A DNA stretch of 64,000 nucleotides from Deltaproteobacteria bacterium (GCA_015075075.1 JABTVA010000009.1:1-64000), one strand, 5' to 3'. Counted from the first letter of the stretch, positions 17,634 to 28,933 are shown. Made by a program: numbers and translations. Notes: generated from the sequence alone by a model not told the origin.

Positions 17634-18124
17634 ACAAACCCCCTCTTTCTTATCGACTCCATTAGCCCGCCTGCCTGTATAAGCTCCTGCATGAACGGAG
17701 GCACCGGCCTGGCAGTGAAGCCCTTCCCCTTGGTGAGGTTCACGATGGAGCCCGTCGAGACGTCTATCTCGAGGACGTCCCCGTCGTCCGTGGCCCCGTA
17801 TACCTCGTCGGACTCGAGTATCGTAAGCCCCATGTTGAACGAGTTCCTGTAGAATATCCTGGCGAAGCTCTTGGCGATTACGCAGGCCACCCCCGCGGCC
17901 TTTATGGCGATGGGCGCGTGCTCCCTTGACGACCCGCACCCGAAGTTCTTGTCGGCGAGTATGATGTCCCCGGGCCGCACCTTCGAGGCGAACGAGGGGT
18001 CCTCGTCCTCCATGCAGTGCTTCGCGAGCTCCGCCGGGTCGGATGTGTTGAGATATCTCGCGGGTATTATCTTGTCCGTGTCTATATCGGCTCCGTATTT
18101 CCAGACCCTGCCCTTAAGCTTCAT
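17630..18124 (-). CDS. leuD: 3-isopropylmalate dehydratase small subunit
   Basis: A 164-residue small subunit that forms the aconitase-like isomerase with LeuC, converting 2- to 3-isopropylmalate. Diagnostic sequence: '[16 protein letters not shown]' at the start, '[14 protein letters not shown]' (substrate-binding loop) and '[15 protein letters not shown]'. The length matches the short archaeal/anaerobe-type LeuD that pairs with the 420-residue LeuC seen upstream. The start at 18124 is supported by GAGGTGGGCAG just before the ATG. Frame intact. The order is leuC, methyltransferase, leuD, PurA-like, leuB, all on one strand. Confidence 0.96.
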   Translation of the reverse strand: MKLKGRVWKYGADIDTDKIIPARYLNTSDPAELAKHCMEDEDPSFASKVRPGDIILADKNFGCGSSREHAPIAIKAAGVACVIAKSFARIFYRNSFNMGLTILESDEVYGATDDGDVLEIDVSTGSIVNLTKGKGFTARPVPPFMQELIQAGGLMESIRKRGFV

Positions 18125-18176
18125 CTGCCCACCTCTGCGTGAAAATTTGTTTTCGGGGCGCCTCACGGCCCCCGTC

Positions 18177-18807
18177 CTATGCCTTCTTTGCGGTCACGAG
18201 CTGCAAGGACCTTCTTGCGAGAAAAACGCGCCTGAAGTCCTTGAAGCCGAGTGTTGAGAGTAGCGACTGGATATCAGTCCTCACCCATGCCCTGGCCGAC
18301 TCGCCCTCGAAAAAGGTGAAGACCAGGGACTGCAAAACCCGCTGCCCCCTCGGCCCTGTGGAAATCCAGGATGGCGAGCCTCCCGCCGGCTTTAAGCACC
18401 CTCCGGGCCTCGAAGAGTATTCCCTTCAAGGCCTCGGGCCTGGCCTCGTGGAGGCCCATTGAGGCCGTTACCCTGTCAGGAGTCGTCGGCGAACGGAGTT
18501 CCGCTGTGTCCCCCCTCCACGAGCCCTATCCTGAGCTTTCGTTCGCGCTGCTTTCGCGGGCCGCCTTAGGCATCCTCCGTAACGTCCAGCGCGAACATGC
18601 GCCCCGCGCCTGGCGGCTCCATGAGGGATAATGTCGCTGTGCCAGAAAATATTCTCGGACTTTCTGGCCGCCTTTAACGGCGGCCTCGTCAAGTCCTGCC
18701 CTCAACGGGGCCTCGCTGCGCGGAACGGCCGCGAGCCTTACCCCGAGGTCGTACAGGGGGGCAAGCCAATCATATAGGTAATAATGCGGGGGGCGGGGCT
18801 TTTTCAT
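18177..18807 (-). pseudogene. Class I SAM-dependent methyltransferase (UbiE/MenG-like), frame broken
   Basis: Frame switching recovers about 210 codons of a methyltransferase: 'YLYDWLAPLYDLGVRLAA' at the N-terminus, a motif I region ('GGQKV-(L)DVFSGTATLSLMAARRGAHV'-like, in two frames), 'MLKAAREKAR', 'DRVTASMGLHEARPEALKGIL' in pieces, 'LKAGGRLAILDFHRAEG' and the end '[10 protein letters not shown]'. The 'R-x-LKPGGRLAILDF' pattern is typical of UbiE/COQ5-type enzymes (demethylmenaquinone methyltransferase and relatives), but the substrate is not certain. It lies between leuC (30 bp) and leuD (52 bp) on the same strand. At least five small indels; composition matches the neighbours, so consensus errors are as likely as a dead gene. 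Confidence 0.7.
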
Positions 18808-18837
18808 GGCGGTCTCGCGAGGCCCGGCCCTCCGGGC

Positions 18838-20097
18838 CTACTTCGATACCTCGTCCGGGTGGGCTATCCTCCCTTTACGCCGTTGCCGCTGCGACGGCGA
18901 GTTCATGGATAGACCTCGCTCTTCGGGTCCCCCATCCTGCCCACGAAGTTCCTGTTCGTGGTCGCAAGGGCCCTCTCGCCCGCGGCCAGTATGCCCATGT
19001 GGCCTCCAAGGCAGGGGCCGCAAGTGGGCGGGCTTATAACGGCCCCGGCCTTGAGGAATATGTCGAAGTAGCCGAGGCGCATGGCTTCGTTGTAGATGAA
19101 CGGGGTAGCCGGTATGACGATGAGCCGCACGTACTTGGCGACCTTCCGCCCCTTCAATATCCTGGCCGCGACCTTGAGGTCCCTCAAGCCTGCCGTTCGT
19201 GCTGAGCTGATTATGACCTGGTCTGGCTATGTTCTAAGCTCGGATACTTTTTTCGTGTTCTCGGGAAGGTGCGGGCAGGCGACGGTCGGCTCTATCTCGG
19301 AGCAGTCGTACTCCCTCACTTCCACGTAGGAGGCCCCTGGGTCGCTCGAATAGAACTTGTACGGCCTCTCGGCCCTGCCGTCAACATATCCATAGTGACC
19401 GCGTCGGGCGCTATTATGCCGCTCTTTGCGCCTGCTTCGATTGCCATGTCGCACATGGCCATCCTCGAGTCATGGAGAGCTTCTCATCGCCCTGCCGGTG
19501 AACTCCATTGCCCTGTCCAGGGCGCCGTCCACGCCCTGTGTCGCCGATGACGCGGAGGATGAGGTCCTTGCCGCTGACCCATTTGTTGAGCTTCCCTCGA
19601 AGACGAACTTCATGGACTCCGGAACGCTTGAACCATACCTCGCCGGTTATCATGGCCGCGGCAAGGTCGGTGGAGCTGACGCCCGTAGAGAAGGCCCCGA
19701 GCGCGCTGTAGGTGCAGGTATGGGGAGAGTCGGCGCTGATCACCCACATCGCCCGGCACGACTATCCCTTCTCCGAGGAGGCGTGCTCAACGCCCACGTC
19801 GCCGCCCTCGAAGTAGTATTTGAGCTGCTGCTCTTTTGCGAACTCGCGGAGAATCTTGACCTGGGCCGCTGACTTTATGTCCTTGTTAGGCGTAAAGTGG
19901 TCCGGGACAAGGACGACCTTGTTCCTGTTGAAGACCTTCTTCGCGCCGATCTTCCTGAACTCGCTTATCGCGATGGGCGCGGTTATGTCGTTCCCGAGCG
20001 CGATGTCCACCCTCGCGTTTATGAGCTCGCCGGGCGCGACCTCCTTCAGCCCGGCGTGCTTCGCAAGGATCTTCTCCGTGATCGTCATCTGCCTCAT
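18838..20097 (-). pseudogene. leuC: 3-isopropylmalate dehydratase large subunit, frame broken at several places
   Basis: Spans 420 codons, the size of the archaeal/anaerobe-type LeuC. Intact N-terminal part: 'MTITEKILAKHAGLKEV', 'NDITAPIAISEFRKIGAKKV', 'PDHFTPNKDIKSAAQ'. After about 19770 the sequence hops frames: 'ADSHTCTYGALGAF'-like, '[22 protein letters not shown]', '[17 protein letters not shown]', and finally '[24 protein letters not shown]', '[18 protein letters not shown]' and 'GRIAHPDEVSK' at a stop at 18838. 'CGPC' supplies two of the 4Fe-4S cluster cysteines. Four or more indels. Since leuA, leuD, leuB and all ilv genes are present, I expect a functional leuC in the living cell. 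Starts at ATG 20097 or 20088; leuA ends 73 bp upstream. Confidence 0.88.
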
Positions 20098-20170
20098 GCT
20101 ATTCCGGAACCTCTCTGCTTTCAGAATGTGATGGGCCCTGAAAGGGCCCTGATATACGGCAAAAAGCCCC

Positions 20171-21710
20171 TTACAGCACAGGGGTGTCGCGCTTCTCCTT
20201 CTTCATGTGCTCGAGCCTGTTGAGCGCGTTTATGTAGGCCTTGGCGCTCGCGACTATTATGTCGGTATGGGAGCCCTGGCCGAGCACTATGTGCCCGCCT
20301 TCCTCAACCCTCACGGAGACCTCTCCTTGCGCGTCGGTCCCGCCCGTGATGGCGTTTACCGAATATTTAAGCAGCCTGCTCTTCGTGCCGGTAAGGGCGG
20401 CTATGGTGTTGTAGGCCGCGTCCACGGGCCCGTCTCCCGTACCGGCGCCGCTTACGGCCCTGGAGTCGACCTCCATCTCGACCTCGGCCCTGGGGGACGT
20501 ATCGGTACCGCTCTGTACCTTGAACTTCAGGAGCCTGTACCTGTCAGGCACCTCTACCCTCAGCACCTCGTCCTGCACTATGGCCTCGAGGTCCTCGTCG
20601 AAGACCTCCTTTTTGAGGTCCGCGAGCCGCTTGAAGGTCTCGAAGGCCCTTTCGAGGTTCTCCTGCGAAAGGTCGTAGCCCATCTCCGAGAGCCTTGTCT
20701 TGAAGGCGTGGCGGCCTGAGTGCTTGCCCAATACGAGCTTCGAGCGGGATATGCCGACAGACTCGGGCCGCATTATCTCGTAGGTGGACTTGTCCTTGAG
20801 GAGGCCGTCCTGTATGCCTGACTCAGTGCGCAAAGGCGTTGTCGCCGACGATGGCCTTGTTGGGCTGCACCATTATGCCGGTTATGCCGCTTACGAGCCT
20901 GCTCGCGGGATATATCTGCTCCGTTGCGATGCCGGTCTCGAGCCCGAGGACGTCCTTCCTCGTCCTGAGTATCATGACTATCTCCTCGAGGGAGGCGTTA
21001 CCCGCCCTTTCGCCGATGCCGTTTATGGTGCATTCGACCTGCCTCGCGCCGTTCACGACCGCGGCAAGGGAGTTCGCGACCGCGAGCCCGAGGTCGTTAT
21101 GGCAGTGTACGGAGATTACCGCCCTGTCGATGTTCCTTACGTTGTCGCGTATGCCCTTTATGAGCGCGCCGAACTGGTCCGGGAGCGCGTAGCCGACCGT
21201 ATCGGGGATATTAACCGTCCCCGCGCCCGCCTCTATAACGGCTTCTATCATCTCGTAAAGGTATGCGGGCTCGGTCCTTGATGCGTCCATTGCCGAGAAT
21301 TCCACGTCGTCGACGTGGCCCCGCGCCCTCTTGACCATCTCGACGGCCCTCTCAAGGGCCTCGCTCCGGGTGAGCCTGAACTGGTGCTTAAGGTGTATCT
21401 CGGAGGTCGATATGAAGGTGTGTATCCTGGCCCTGGGCGCGCCCCTGAGCGCGCCTGCTGCGGCGTCTATGTCCTCGGGCTTGCACCTGGCGAGGCTGCA
21501 TATTACCGGCCCCTCGACCTCGAGGGCGATCCTCCTGACCGAGTCGAAATCGCCCGGCGAGCTGAACGCGAACCCCGCCTCTATGACGTCGACCCCGAGC
21601 TTCGTAAGCTGCCTTGCTACGGCTATCTTCTCCTCGACGTTCATCGAGGCGCCCGGCGACTGCTCGCCGTCCCGGAGCGTCGTATCGAATATCCTGACCC
21701 TGTCGTCCAT
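20171..21710 (-). CDS. leuA: 2-isopropylmalate synthase, one frameshift
   Basis: Condenses acetyl-CoA with 2-ketoisovalerate, the committed step of leucine synthesis. About 513 residues: TIM-barrel catalytic part with '[18 protein letters not shown]' and '[16 protein letters not shown]' (metal-binding His-x-His), then the C-terminal LeuA dimer regulatory domain ('[27 protein letters not shown]' region, and '[30 protein letters not shown]' region), the site of leucine feedback control. A +1 base near 20826 switches frame within 'DNAFAHESGI(H)QDG'; the His of the conserved HQDG is also missing as a 3-base gap. Both are probably consensus errors. It starts 8 bp after pssA. Confidence 0.95.
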
Positions 21711-21718
21711 TTCCCGTC

Positions 21719-22525
21719 CTATCCCTTTGACCCGGCTTCCTTCGTTTCCTTCCTGTCCTTGGCAGGCGCCTTGAGCGACACCTTCCTCCGCTTGTCAACT
21801 ATCGTCGTTATGGGCCCGGACAGCATATACCCCAGGCTCAGTATGAATAGCATCACTGGCGGGTTCGCGGCCACGACAATGAGGAGGAAAATTATCCCGA
21901 CCAGGAGCCTGAAAGGCATCCTCTGCGACGGGCTGAGTTCCTTGAAGCTGTAGTAATGCACGTTGCTTATCATGAGGAAAGCGAGCGTGTACACGAGGAC
22001 GAGTATGGTCACGTGCCTTACTGTCTCGTCGCCCCGGCCCAGGTGGAAGAACATGAGGACAGTTGACGCGACGAGCACCGCCGCCGCGGGAATCGGCAGG
22101 CCGTTGAAGCGCTTGCTCTCGACCGTCGTCACCTGCACGTTGAACCGGGCGAGCCGGAGCGCGCCGCAGACGACGTACAGGAACGCCGCGAGCCAGCCGT
22201 ACCTCCCGAAGGGACGCAAGGCCCACGTGAATATGAGGACCGCCGGCGCCAGGCCGAAGGCGATGAGGTCCGAAAGGGAGTCGTACTCGACACCGAACTT
22301 GCTGCTCCCCCCGGTAAGCCTGGCGACCCTGCCGTCCAGCCCGTCGAGTATCGCCGAGATGATGATGGCTATGGCCGCGTACTCGTATTTGCCGTCGAAC
22401 GAGGCGATGATGGCGTAAAAGCCCCCGAAAAGGCTCGCCGACGTTATGAGGTTCGGAAGGAGGTACACCCCCCTCTTTATCCTCTTCTTCTCCGCGCCTT
22501 CCATGTTTATTTCGTTGTCAAGCAT
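21719..22525 (-). CDS. pssA: CDP-diacylglycerol-serine O-phosphatidyltransferase
   Basis: Integral-membrane CDP-alcohol phosphatidyltransferase that makes phosphatidylserine. The 268 residues contain the family motif in the form '[26 protein letters not shown]', i.e. DG-x2-AR-x8-G-x3-D-x3-D, in the second or third membrane helix, followed by about six more hydrophobic segments. The N-terminus '[22 protein letters not shown]' is typical of the PssA type found next to psd. The frame starts at 22525, 8 bp inside psd; an internal ATG at 22504 is also possible. Together with psd it supplies phosphatidylethanolamine. The pair sits between ilvC and leuA, an order also known from Geobacter relatives. 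Confidence 0.95.
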   Translation of the reverse strand: MLDNEINMEGAEKKRIKRGVYLLPNLITSASLFGGFYAIIASFDGKYEYAAIAIIISAILDGLDGRVARLTGGSSKFGVEYDSLSDLIAFGLAPAVLIFTWALRPFGRYGWLAAFLYVVCGALRLARFNVQVTTVESKRFNGLPIPAAAVLVASTVLMFFHLGRGDETVRHVTILVLVYTLAFLMISNVHYYSFKELSPSQRMPFRLLVGIIFLLIVVAANPPVMLFILSLGYMLSGPITTIVDKRRKVSLKAPAKDRKETKEAGSKG

Positions 22526-23174
22526 CCCAGTTTCCTATTATTGAAGAACCTGCCCTGACCTTGTCGCCCACCTTCACATTCGGCGACGCTCCGGCCGGGA
22601 GATATACGTCCACCCTCGACCCGAAGCGTATCATGCCGAACCGCTCGCCCTTGCCGTAGCTCATGCCCGGCCTCGCGTAGCAGACTATCCTCCTCGCGAT
22701 AAGGCCGGCTATCTGGTTGAAGGCGAACCTCCTGCCGCCCCGGTCCTCCATTATGACGGCGTTCTGCTCGTTCATGAGCGACGCCTTGTCGAGGGAGGCG
22801 TTGAAGAACCTGCCAGGGTTGTATATGACGTCCACCACCCTGCCGGAGGCAGGCACCCTGTTCACGTGGACATTAAAGACGTTCATGAATATGCAGATGC
22901 GGAGCGCGTCGGCCTTTAGGAATTTGTCGTCCCTTATCCGCTCGACCTTTATCACCCTGCCGTCCGCTGGGCTCACTATCGCCTTCGGGTCAGGCGGGGA
23001 CTCCCTTTCGGGGTCCCTGAAGAACGCGACCACGAACACGGCAAGCGGCAAAAAGAGCGCCTCAAGCCAGCGGAGCCCCGCCATCCACACCACGATTATA
23101 CAAAAAAAAGACGCCAGGATAAAGGGATAACCTTCCCTGGCTACCGGAATCCTTGCCAATAACGCCTCCTGCAA
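22518..23174 (-). CDS. psd: Phosphatidylserine decarboxylase proenzyme (short form)
   Basis: Converts phosphatidylserine to phosphatidylethanolamine. The 218-residue length and the N-terminal membrane helix (about 18-45) mark the short, archaeal/deltaproteobacterial PSD type. Family motifs: 'FFRDPER', 'VSPADGRVIKVE', 'FMNVFNVHVNRVPASG' and the C-terminal 'VRAGSSIIG', where autocatalytic cleavage before the Ser produces the pyruvoyl group. It overlaps pssA by 8 bp and lies 80 bp after ilvC with a perfect 14-bp hairpin in between. Frame intact. Confidence 0.95.
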   Translation of the reverse strand: MQEALLARIPVAREGYPFILASFFCIIVVWMAGLRWLEALFLPLAVFVVAFFRDPERESPPDPKAIVSPADGRVIKVERIRDDKFLKADALRICIFMNVFNVHVNRVPASGRVVDVIYNPGRFFNASLDKASLMNEQNAVIMEDRGGRRFAFNQIAGLIARRIVCYARPGMSYGKGERFGMIRFGSRVDVYLPAGASPNVKVGDKVRAGSSIIGNWDA

Positions 23175-23190
23175 CTCACCTCTTTAATAC

Positions 23191-23223
23191 GATAATACCC
23201 TCCCACCTGGGGAGGGTATTATC
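23191..23223 (-). other. Perfect 14-bp hairpin between ilvC and psd
   Basis: GATAATACCCTCCC pairs perfectly with GGGAGGGTATTATC around a 5-base loop (23205-23209). It follows the ilvC stop by 30 bp and precedes the psd start by 17 bp. No T-run follows on the - strand, so it is more likely an mRNA-stabilising or processing hairpin than a full terminator; a partial terminator cannot be ruled out. Confidence 0.75.
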
Positions 23224-23253
23224 GGCAAAGAGGGGGCCTCTTTCTGAAAAGCC

Positions 23254-24264
<1,011 letters not shown>

Positions 24265-24311
24265 CAACAGATTCCTCCTTCATTTTCGCAAGTGGCAGGT
24301 GCTGAACTTTT

Positions 24312-24436
24312 TGGGAAACTTTCAGAAAGGTTTCAAAGCCCTTCAGACTTTTAGTTCCTGAGAGGATTCCATTAGGGGTCCTCTCAGGAAGAACTGAAGT
24401 TTTGAGAGTTTGGAGAAACTTTACAAAAGGTTCTCT
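24312..24436 (-). other. Cluster of three inverted repeats in the ilvH-ilvC spacer
   Basis: Centre: a perfect 12-bp stem TTCCTGAGAGGA (24355-24366) / TCCTCTCAGGAA (24379-24390), extended by CTTCAG/CTGAAG. Left: GAAACTTTC-AG-AAAGGTTTC (24315-24334). Right: GAGAAACTTTacAAAAGGTTCTC (24412-24434). The stretch is AT-richer than the genes around it. It is the only long gap in the ilv part of the operon and could be an attenuator, a processing site or an inserted palindromic element. No leader peptide rich in Leu/Ile/Val is obvious. Confidence 0.6.
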
Positions 24437-24470
24437 CAAGAGGTTTTCGCATCCTGTTATACGGCCGCGT

Positions 24471-24952
24471 TCATCTCTGCTTGGGGCTTCTGGCCATTGC
24501 CACCCTTCCGGTCCGGACGATCTCCTTTATGCCGAAGGGGCAGAAGCTCGGTAATGGCCCGTATCTTCTCCTCGTCCCCGGTTATCTCTATCGTATAGGT
24601 ACGGGAGCTTACGTCAACGACCTTGGCCCTGAATATGTCGACTATCGAGAGTATCTCGGCCCTGGTCTCGGCGGTAAGGTTCACCTTTATGAGGGCGAGC
24701 TCGCTCGATATGCTCCTCGCCGGTGAAGTCGTAGACCTTTATGACGTTCACGAGCTTGTTTAATTGCTTGTTTATCTGCTCGAGGACCTTGTCGTCGCCG
24801 CTCGTTACGATGGTCATCCGCGATATCTTCGGGTCAAAGGTCTCGGCCACCGAGAGGCTCTCGATATTGAAGCCCCTTCCCGAGAAAAGTCCCGATATGC
24901 GCGAAAGCACGCCGAACTCGTTTGTGACAAGGACCGATATCGTATGACGCAC
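24471..24952 (-). CDS. ilvH: Acetolactate synthase small (regulatory) subunit, frameshifted
   Basis: Regulatory partner of IlvB that confers valine feedback inhibition. The N-terminal ACT domain is intact: 'RHTISVLVTNEFGVLSRISGLFSGRGFNIESL'-type start with 'SVAETFDPKISRMTIV', then 'QLNKLVNVIKVYDFT'. After about 24700 the second domain continues in another frame ('ALIKVNLTAETRAEILSIVDIFRAK', 'VSSRTYTIEITGDEEKI'), and a further indel near 24545 leads into 'RPFGIKEIVRTGRVAMAR' ending at 24471. The length of about 160 residues is typical. It begins 16 bp after ilvB. Confidence 0.93.
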
Positions 24953-24968
24953 GCGTTGGACCTCCTAA

Positions 24969-26652
24969 TTAGACCAGAAGCATCTTGTTCAGGGCTGCCT
25001 GGCAGGGACCATCAGGTAGACGCACTCGAACTGGTCCACCCTGAAGTCCATCAATACGGGCCTGTCCTTCACTGCCAGGCCCTTTTCCAGAACGGCCCCG
25101 ACCTCTCCGGGCTTTGTCGCCCTGAGGCCGACCGCCCCGTAGGCCTCGGCCAATTTCACGAAATCCGGGGCGACGGAGATGGCTGTGATGAGTACCTCTT
25201 CTGGAAGAGAGCTCCTGCCACTGCCTGACCACGTGCCGGGGACCATGTTGTTGAGTATCACTACCTTACCGGGAGCTTGTACTGCACGGCGGTCGCGAGC
25301 TCCGCAGATGTTCATCTGAAGCGACCTGTCGCCCGCTATGTCCACGACGGTCTTCTCGAAACGCTATCTGCGCCGATGGCGGCAGGAAGCTGAAGCCCAT
25401 CGTGCCGAGACGCCGGAGGTAAGGAAGGTCCTGGCCCTGTCGGTTAAAGAACTGGCCGCCACATCTGGTTCTGGCCGACCTCGGTAGTTATTATGGCGTC
25501 CCCGCCGGTAAGCTCGTAGAGCTTCTCTATGACGAACTGGGGCTTTATCTTGCCCTTCGGGTCCTGCTTGTAAGAGAGCCTGTGGGTTTCGCTCCAGCCT
25601 TCGACCTCGTCCCTCCAGGGCTGTATGCCTTTTTTGAACTCCTTTGCCGGGGGGCAGGCCTTCAAAAGGTCCTTCAGGACCGTCCTTACGTCGCCGACTA
25701 TGGGGATATCGACCTTGACGTTCTTGCTTATCGAGGTCGGGTCTATGTCTATGTGGACGATGCCGGCATACGGCGCGAACTCGTCTATCTTTCCCGTGAC
25801 CCTGTCGTCGAAGCGCGCGCCCACGGCGATGAGGCAGTCGGTATTCATGACCGCCATGTTGGCGGCGTAGGTGCCGTGCATCCCGAGCATGCCCATGAAG
25901 AGCGGGTGCGTGCCGGGGAACGCGCCGAGGCCCATGAGCGTCGTCGTCGTGGGTATACCGAGCTTCTCGGAGAAGGCCTTCATCTCGGCGGCGGCATTCG
26001 ATAAGACCACACCTCCCCCTGCGTATACGACCGGCCTCTTCGAGGAAAGTATGAGCTCAAGCGCCTTCCGTATCTGGCCCGGGTGCCCCTTGTAGTTGGG
26101 CTGGTAGCTCTCTATGCTGGCCTTGTCCGGGTACTTGTAATCCGGAAGCGTTGCGGTAAGCACGTCTTTCGGTATGTCCACGAGCACCGGCCCCGGCCTT
26201 CCGGTCGTCGCGATGTAGAACGACTCCTTTATTATCCGAGGGAGGTCCCTTATGTCCTTGACGAGGTAATTGTGCTTGGTGCACGGCCTGGTGATGCCGA
26301 CGATATCAGCCTCCTGGAAGGCGTCGTTCCCTATAAGTGGCGTCGGCACCTGCCCTGTGAAGACGACCACGGGTATCGAGTCCATGTACGCGGTGGCAAT
26401 GCCTGTCACGGTGTTGGTCGCGCCCGGGCCAGAGGTCACGACCACGACCCCGGGCTTTCCCAGGGCCCTTGCGTAGCCGTCCGCCATGTGCACTGCGCCC
26501 TGTTCGTGCCTTACGAGTATGTGCCGGAGGGGGCTGTCGTAAAGGGCGTCGTAGATGGGCAGCACCGCGCCGCCCGGGAAACCGAATATGGTGTCCACGC
26601 CCTCCTTCAGGAGGCATTCGATGAATATCTCAGCGCCGTTTTTCCTGTTCAT
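24969..26652 (-). CDS. ilvB: Acetolactate synthase large (catalytic) subunit, frameshifted in the last third
   Basis: ThDP-, FAD- and Mg-dependent enzyme that makes acetolactate and acetohydroxybutyrate. One frame covers the first 402 residues: '[16 protein letters not shown]', '[16 protein letters not shown]' (catalytic Glu), '[15 protein letters not shown]', '[14 protein letters not shown]' and '[10 protein letters not shown]'. The ThDP-binding C-terminal part is recoverable only by switching frames between 25445 and 25000 ('[13 protein letters not shown]', 'VVILNNM', 'MVRQWQE', '[15 protein letters not shown]') and ends 'NKMLLV' at 24969. The total of about 561 codons matches the family. 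It follows ilvD by 36 bp. Confidence 0.95.
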
Positions 26653-26688
26653 GATAAAATATTTCCCGTCTGGAATTTCGGTTTGGGC

Positions 26689-28350
26689 CTAAGCCTTGAG
26701 TACCGCCCCCGTATAGGCGGAGGTGACCGACTTGGCGTACCTCGCAAGCCAGCCGTCCTTTATCTTGGGAGGCGGCGTCTTCCACGCCTTCTTCCTGGCC
26801 AGAAGCTCCTTATCGGACACCTTGAGCTCCATTTTCCGCGCCGGAATATCGAGCTCGATGGTGTCGCCGTCCTTTACGAGGGCTATGGGCCCGCCCTCCA
26901 TTGCCTCGGGCGATATGTGGCCTATGCACGGCCCCCTTGTTCCTCCGGAGAACCTGCCGTCGGTTATGAGGGCGACGCTATCGCCCATGCCCATGCCCAT
27001 GAGGGCCGCCGTAGGCGCGAGCATCTCCCTCATGCCCGGGCCTCCCCTGGGCCCTTCGTATCTTATGACTATTACGCTCCCGGCCTTTATGCCGCGGCCT
27101 ATTATCGCCTTCATCGCGGCTTCCTCGGAATCGAAGACGCGGGCAGTGCCGGTGAAGCGCATCATCTTATCGCTTACGCCGGACTGCTTTACCACGGCCC
27201 CGAACGGCGCCAGGTTCCCCTTGAGCACAGCTATGCCGCCTTCCTTGTGAGAGGCCTCGGAAAGGGGCTTTATGACGCGCTCGTCGACGTAGTCGACGCC
27301 TTCGATTATCGCCTTTATCCTTTTCCCCGAAACCGTCGGGTTGTCCTTTATGAGGTCCTTGAGCCGCAAAAGGAGCGCGCCTATGCCGCCTCCCCAGTGG
27401 AGGTCTTCCATGTAATATTCCCCGACCGGCTCAAGAGAGGTTATGTGCGGGGTAGTGAGGCTTAAGTCGTTAAAGACGTCCAGCGGGAGCTTCACGCCGG
27501 CCTCGTGCGCTATGGCAAGGAGGTGGAGGACCGTATTCGAAGAGCCGCCGAGCGCGAGGTCCGCCCTGATGGCGTTCTCGAAGGCGGCCCTTGTCATTAT
27601 TTTTCTCGGGGTGATGTTCTTCCTTACGAGCTCTACGGCGCGCACGCCGCTGTCGAAAGCGATCCTCCTCTTTTCCGCCGACGCAGCAAGGGCGGTGCCG
27701 CAGAAAGGGAGGCTCATGCCCATGACCTCGGTAAGGCAGCTCATGGTATTCGCGGTGTAGAGGCACTGGCAGGAGCCGGCGCCGGGGCAGGCCCCGGTCT
27801 CGCAGGCGTTAAGCTCCTCCTTGGTAATCTCGCCCGCCCGGAAACGGCCCATTGCCTCGAAGGTGTTCCTTATGAAAGAGGTCTTCCTGCCCCTGTACCT
27901 TCCGGTGAGCATGGGCCCGGCGGTGACGACTATCGACGGGATATCGAGGCGCGCCGCGCCCATGAGCATGCCCGGCGTTATCTTGTCGCAGTTCGTAAGG
28001 AGTATGAGGCCGTCAAAGGCGTGGGCCTCGGCCACGCTCTCGATTGTGTCCGCGATGAGCTCCCTCGACGGAAGGGAATAATGCATGCCCCTGTGCCCCA
28101 TTGCTATGCCGTCGCATATGCCGGGGAGCCCGAAGAACATGGGGTAGCCGCCGCCCGTGTGGACGCCCTTCTCAATGAACCTTTCGAGGTCCCTCATGCC
28201 GATGTGCCCGGGTATGAGGTCGGAAAAGCTCGTGGCCACGCCGATGAAGGGCTTCTTCATCTCGCCGGTGGGTATGCCTGTCGCGTAAAGGAGTGCCCTG
28301 GAAGGGACCCGGTCAAGCCCTTTCTTTACTCTGTCACTTCTATTCGGCAT
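26689..28350 (-). CDS. ilvD: Dihydroxy-acid dehydratase
   Basis: Fe-S dehydratase that forms the 2-keto acids of valine and isoleucine. The 553-residue frame is intact and includes '[12 protein letters not shown]' and '[20 protein letters not shown]', which carry the cluster-ligand cysteines, and '[19 protein letters not shown]' near the C-terminus. First large gene of the branched-chain operon: only the DUF465 gene precedes it, by 12 bp. Unlike the genes downstream it shows no frame errors. Confidence 0.97.
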   Translation of the reverse strand: MPNRSDRVKKGLDRVPSRALLYATGIPTGEMKKPFIGVATSFSDLIPGHIGMRDLERFIEKGVHTGGGYPMFFGLPGICDGIAMGHRGMHYSLPSRELIADTIESVAEAHAFDGLILLTNCDKITPGMLMGAARLDIPSIVVTAGPMLTGRYRGRKTSFIRNTFEAMGRFRAGEITKEELNACETGACPGAGSCQCLYTANTMSCLTEVMGMSLPFCGTALAASAEKRRIAFDSGVRAVELVRKNITPRKIMTRAAFENAIRADLALGGSSNTVLHLLAIAHEAGVKLPLDVFNDLSLTTPHITSLEPVGEYYMEDLHWGGGIGALLLRLKDLIKDNPTVSGKRIKAIIEGVDYVDERVIKPLSEASHKEGGIAVLKGNLAPFGAVVKQSGVSDKMMRFTGTARVFDSEEAAMKAIIGRGIKAGSVIVIRYEGPRGGPGMREMLAPTAALMGMGMGDSVALITDGRFSGGTRGPCIGHISPEAMEGGPIALVKDGDTIELDIPARKMELKVSDKELLARKKAWKTPPPKIKDGWLARYAKSVTSAYTGAVLKA

Positions 28351-28362
28351 CTACGGCTGCGG

Positions 28363-28593
28363 CTACGCCCCCTTCTCCTCGGCGAAATCTGAAACCCTCT
28401 TCTCCATCTCGTCCTTCAAGGCGAGCTTCAGCTTCTTGAGCCTGTTCTTCTCCATGGTCTCGTCTGCCGTGAGCCTGGGCTTCTTTTCGAGTTTTGCGAC
28501 CTGGTTCTCATAGTCCTGATGGCTCTTGTAGATCTTCCTGAATCCATCGTCCTCTTTGAGAAGCTTTTTCAGAATCTCTTCGCGTCTGTCCAT
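28363..28593 (-). CDS. DUF465 (YdcH-like) small helical protein
   Basis: A 76-residue, highly charged helical protein with the DUF465 pattern: 'LLKEDDGFRKIYKSHQDYENQVAKLEK', then 'LTADETMEKNRLKKLKLALKDEMEK' (described in parts), i.e. two antiparallel helices. The function of the family is unknown. It is the first gene of the operon, 12 bp before ilvD; AGGAGGC in the region 28598-28604 serves as ribosome-binding site. Such genes often precede larger operons in Desulfobacterota and Nitrospirota. Confidence 0.85.
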   Translation of the reverse strand: MDRREEILKKLLKEDDGFRKIYKSHQDYENQVAKLEKKPRLTADETMEKNRLKKLKLALKDEMEKRVSDFAEEKGA

Positions 28594-28821
28594 TCAAGCC
28601 TCCTTCCACTTTGAGGTCACTGTTCCGGGTTTTCCCGCATTTCCCCCTTTGCAGGAAACAGGCTCACGACGTTAATAAAAAGTGCTTGTTTTTCAAGGAC
28701 AAAGCTAAAATTTATAATATCGCAACCCGAAGAGCTTGTCAATTTGTTACCAAACCGGCTTTTTGCGGCCTGTTCTGGCGGGAAAAATGATTTCTTATAA
28801 CCCATTCCGACGCCCAAGTCC

Positions 28822-28860
28822 ATAAAAAACCCGGCGTTAGAATGGAAAAAACGGGGTTTT
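28822..28860 (-). terminator. Probable terminator of the rpsB-tsaB operon
   Basis: On the - strand AAAACCCCG (28852-28860) pairs imperfectly with CGGGTTTT (28826-28833), followed by TTATG. It lies about 180 bp past the tsaB stop. Confidence 0.5.
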
Positions 28861-28933
28861 GGCTGAATCCGGGAATATTGTGCCGGCTGGAAGAAAGCGA
28901 TTTTATCACAGGGAACATGAGTCCATTTCACTT

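Noticed and set aside
28617-28931. Open frame of 104 codons upstream of the DUF465 gene
   Set aside because: AT-rich, Phe/Lys-rich sequence unlike neighbours, contains a terminator-like hairpin and likely promoter, no recognisable motif.
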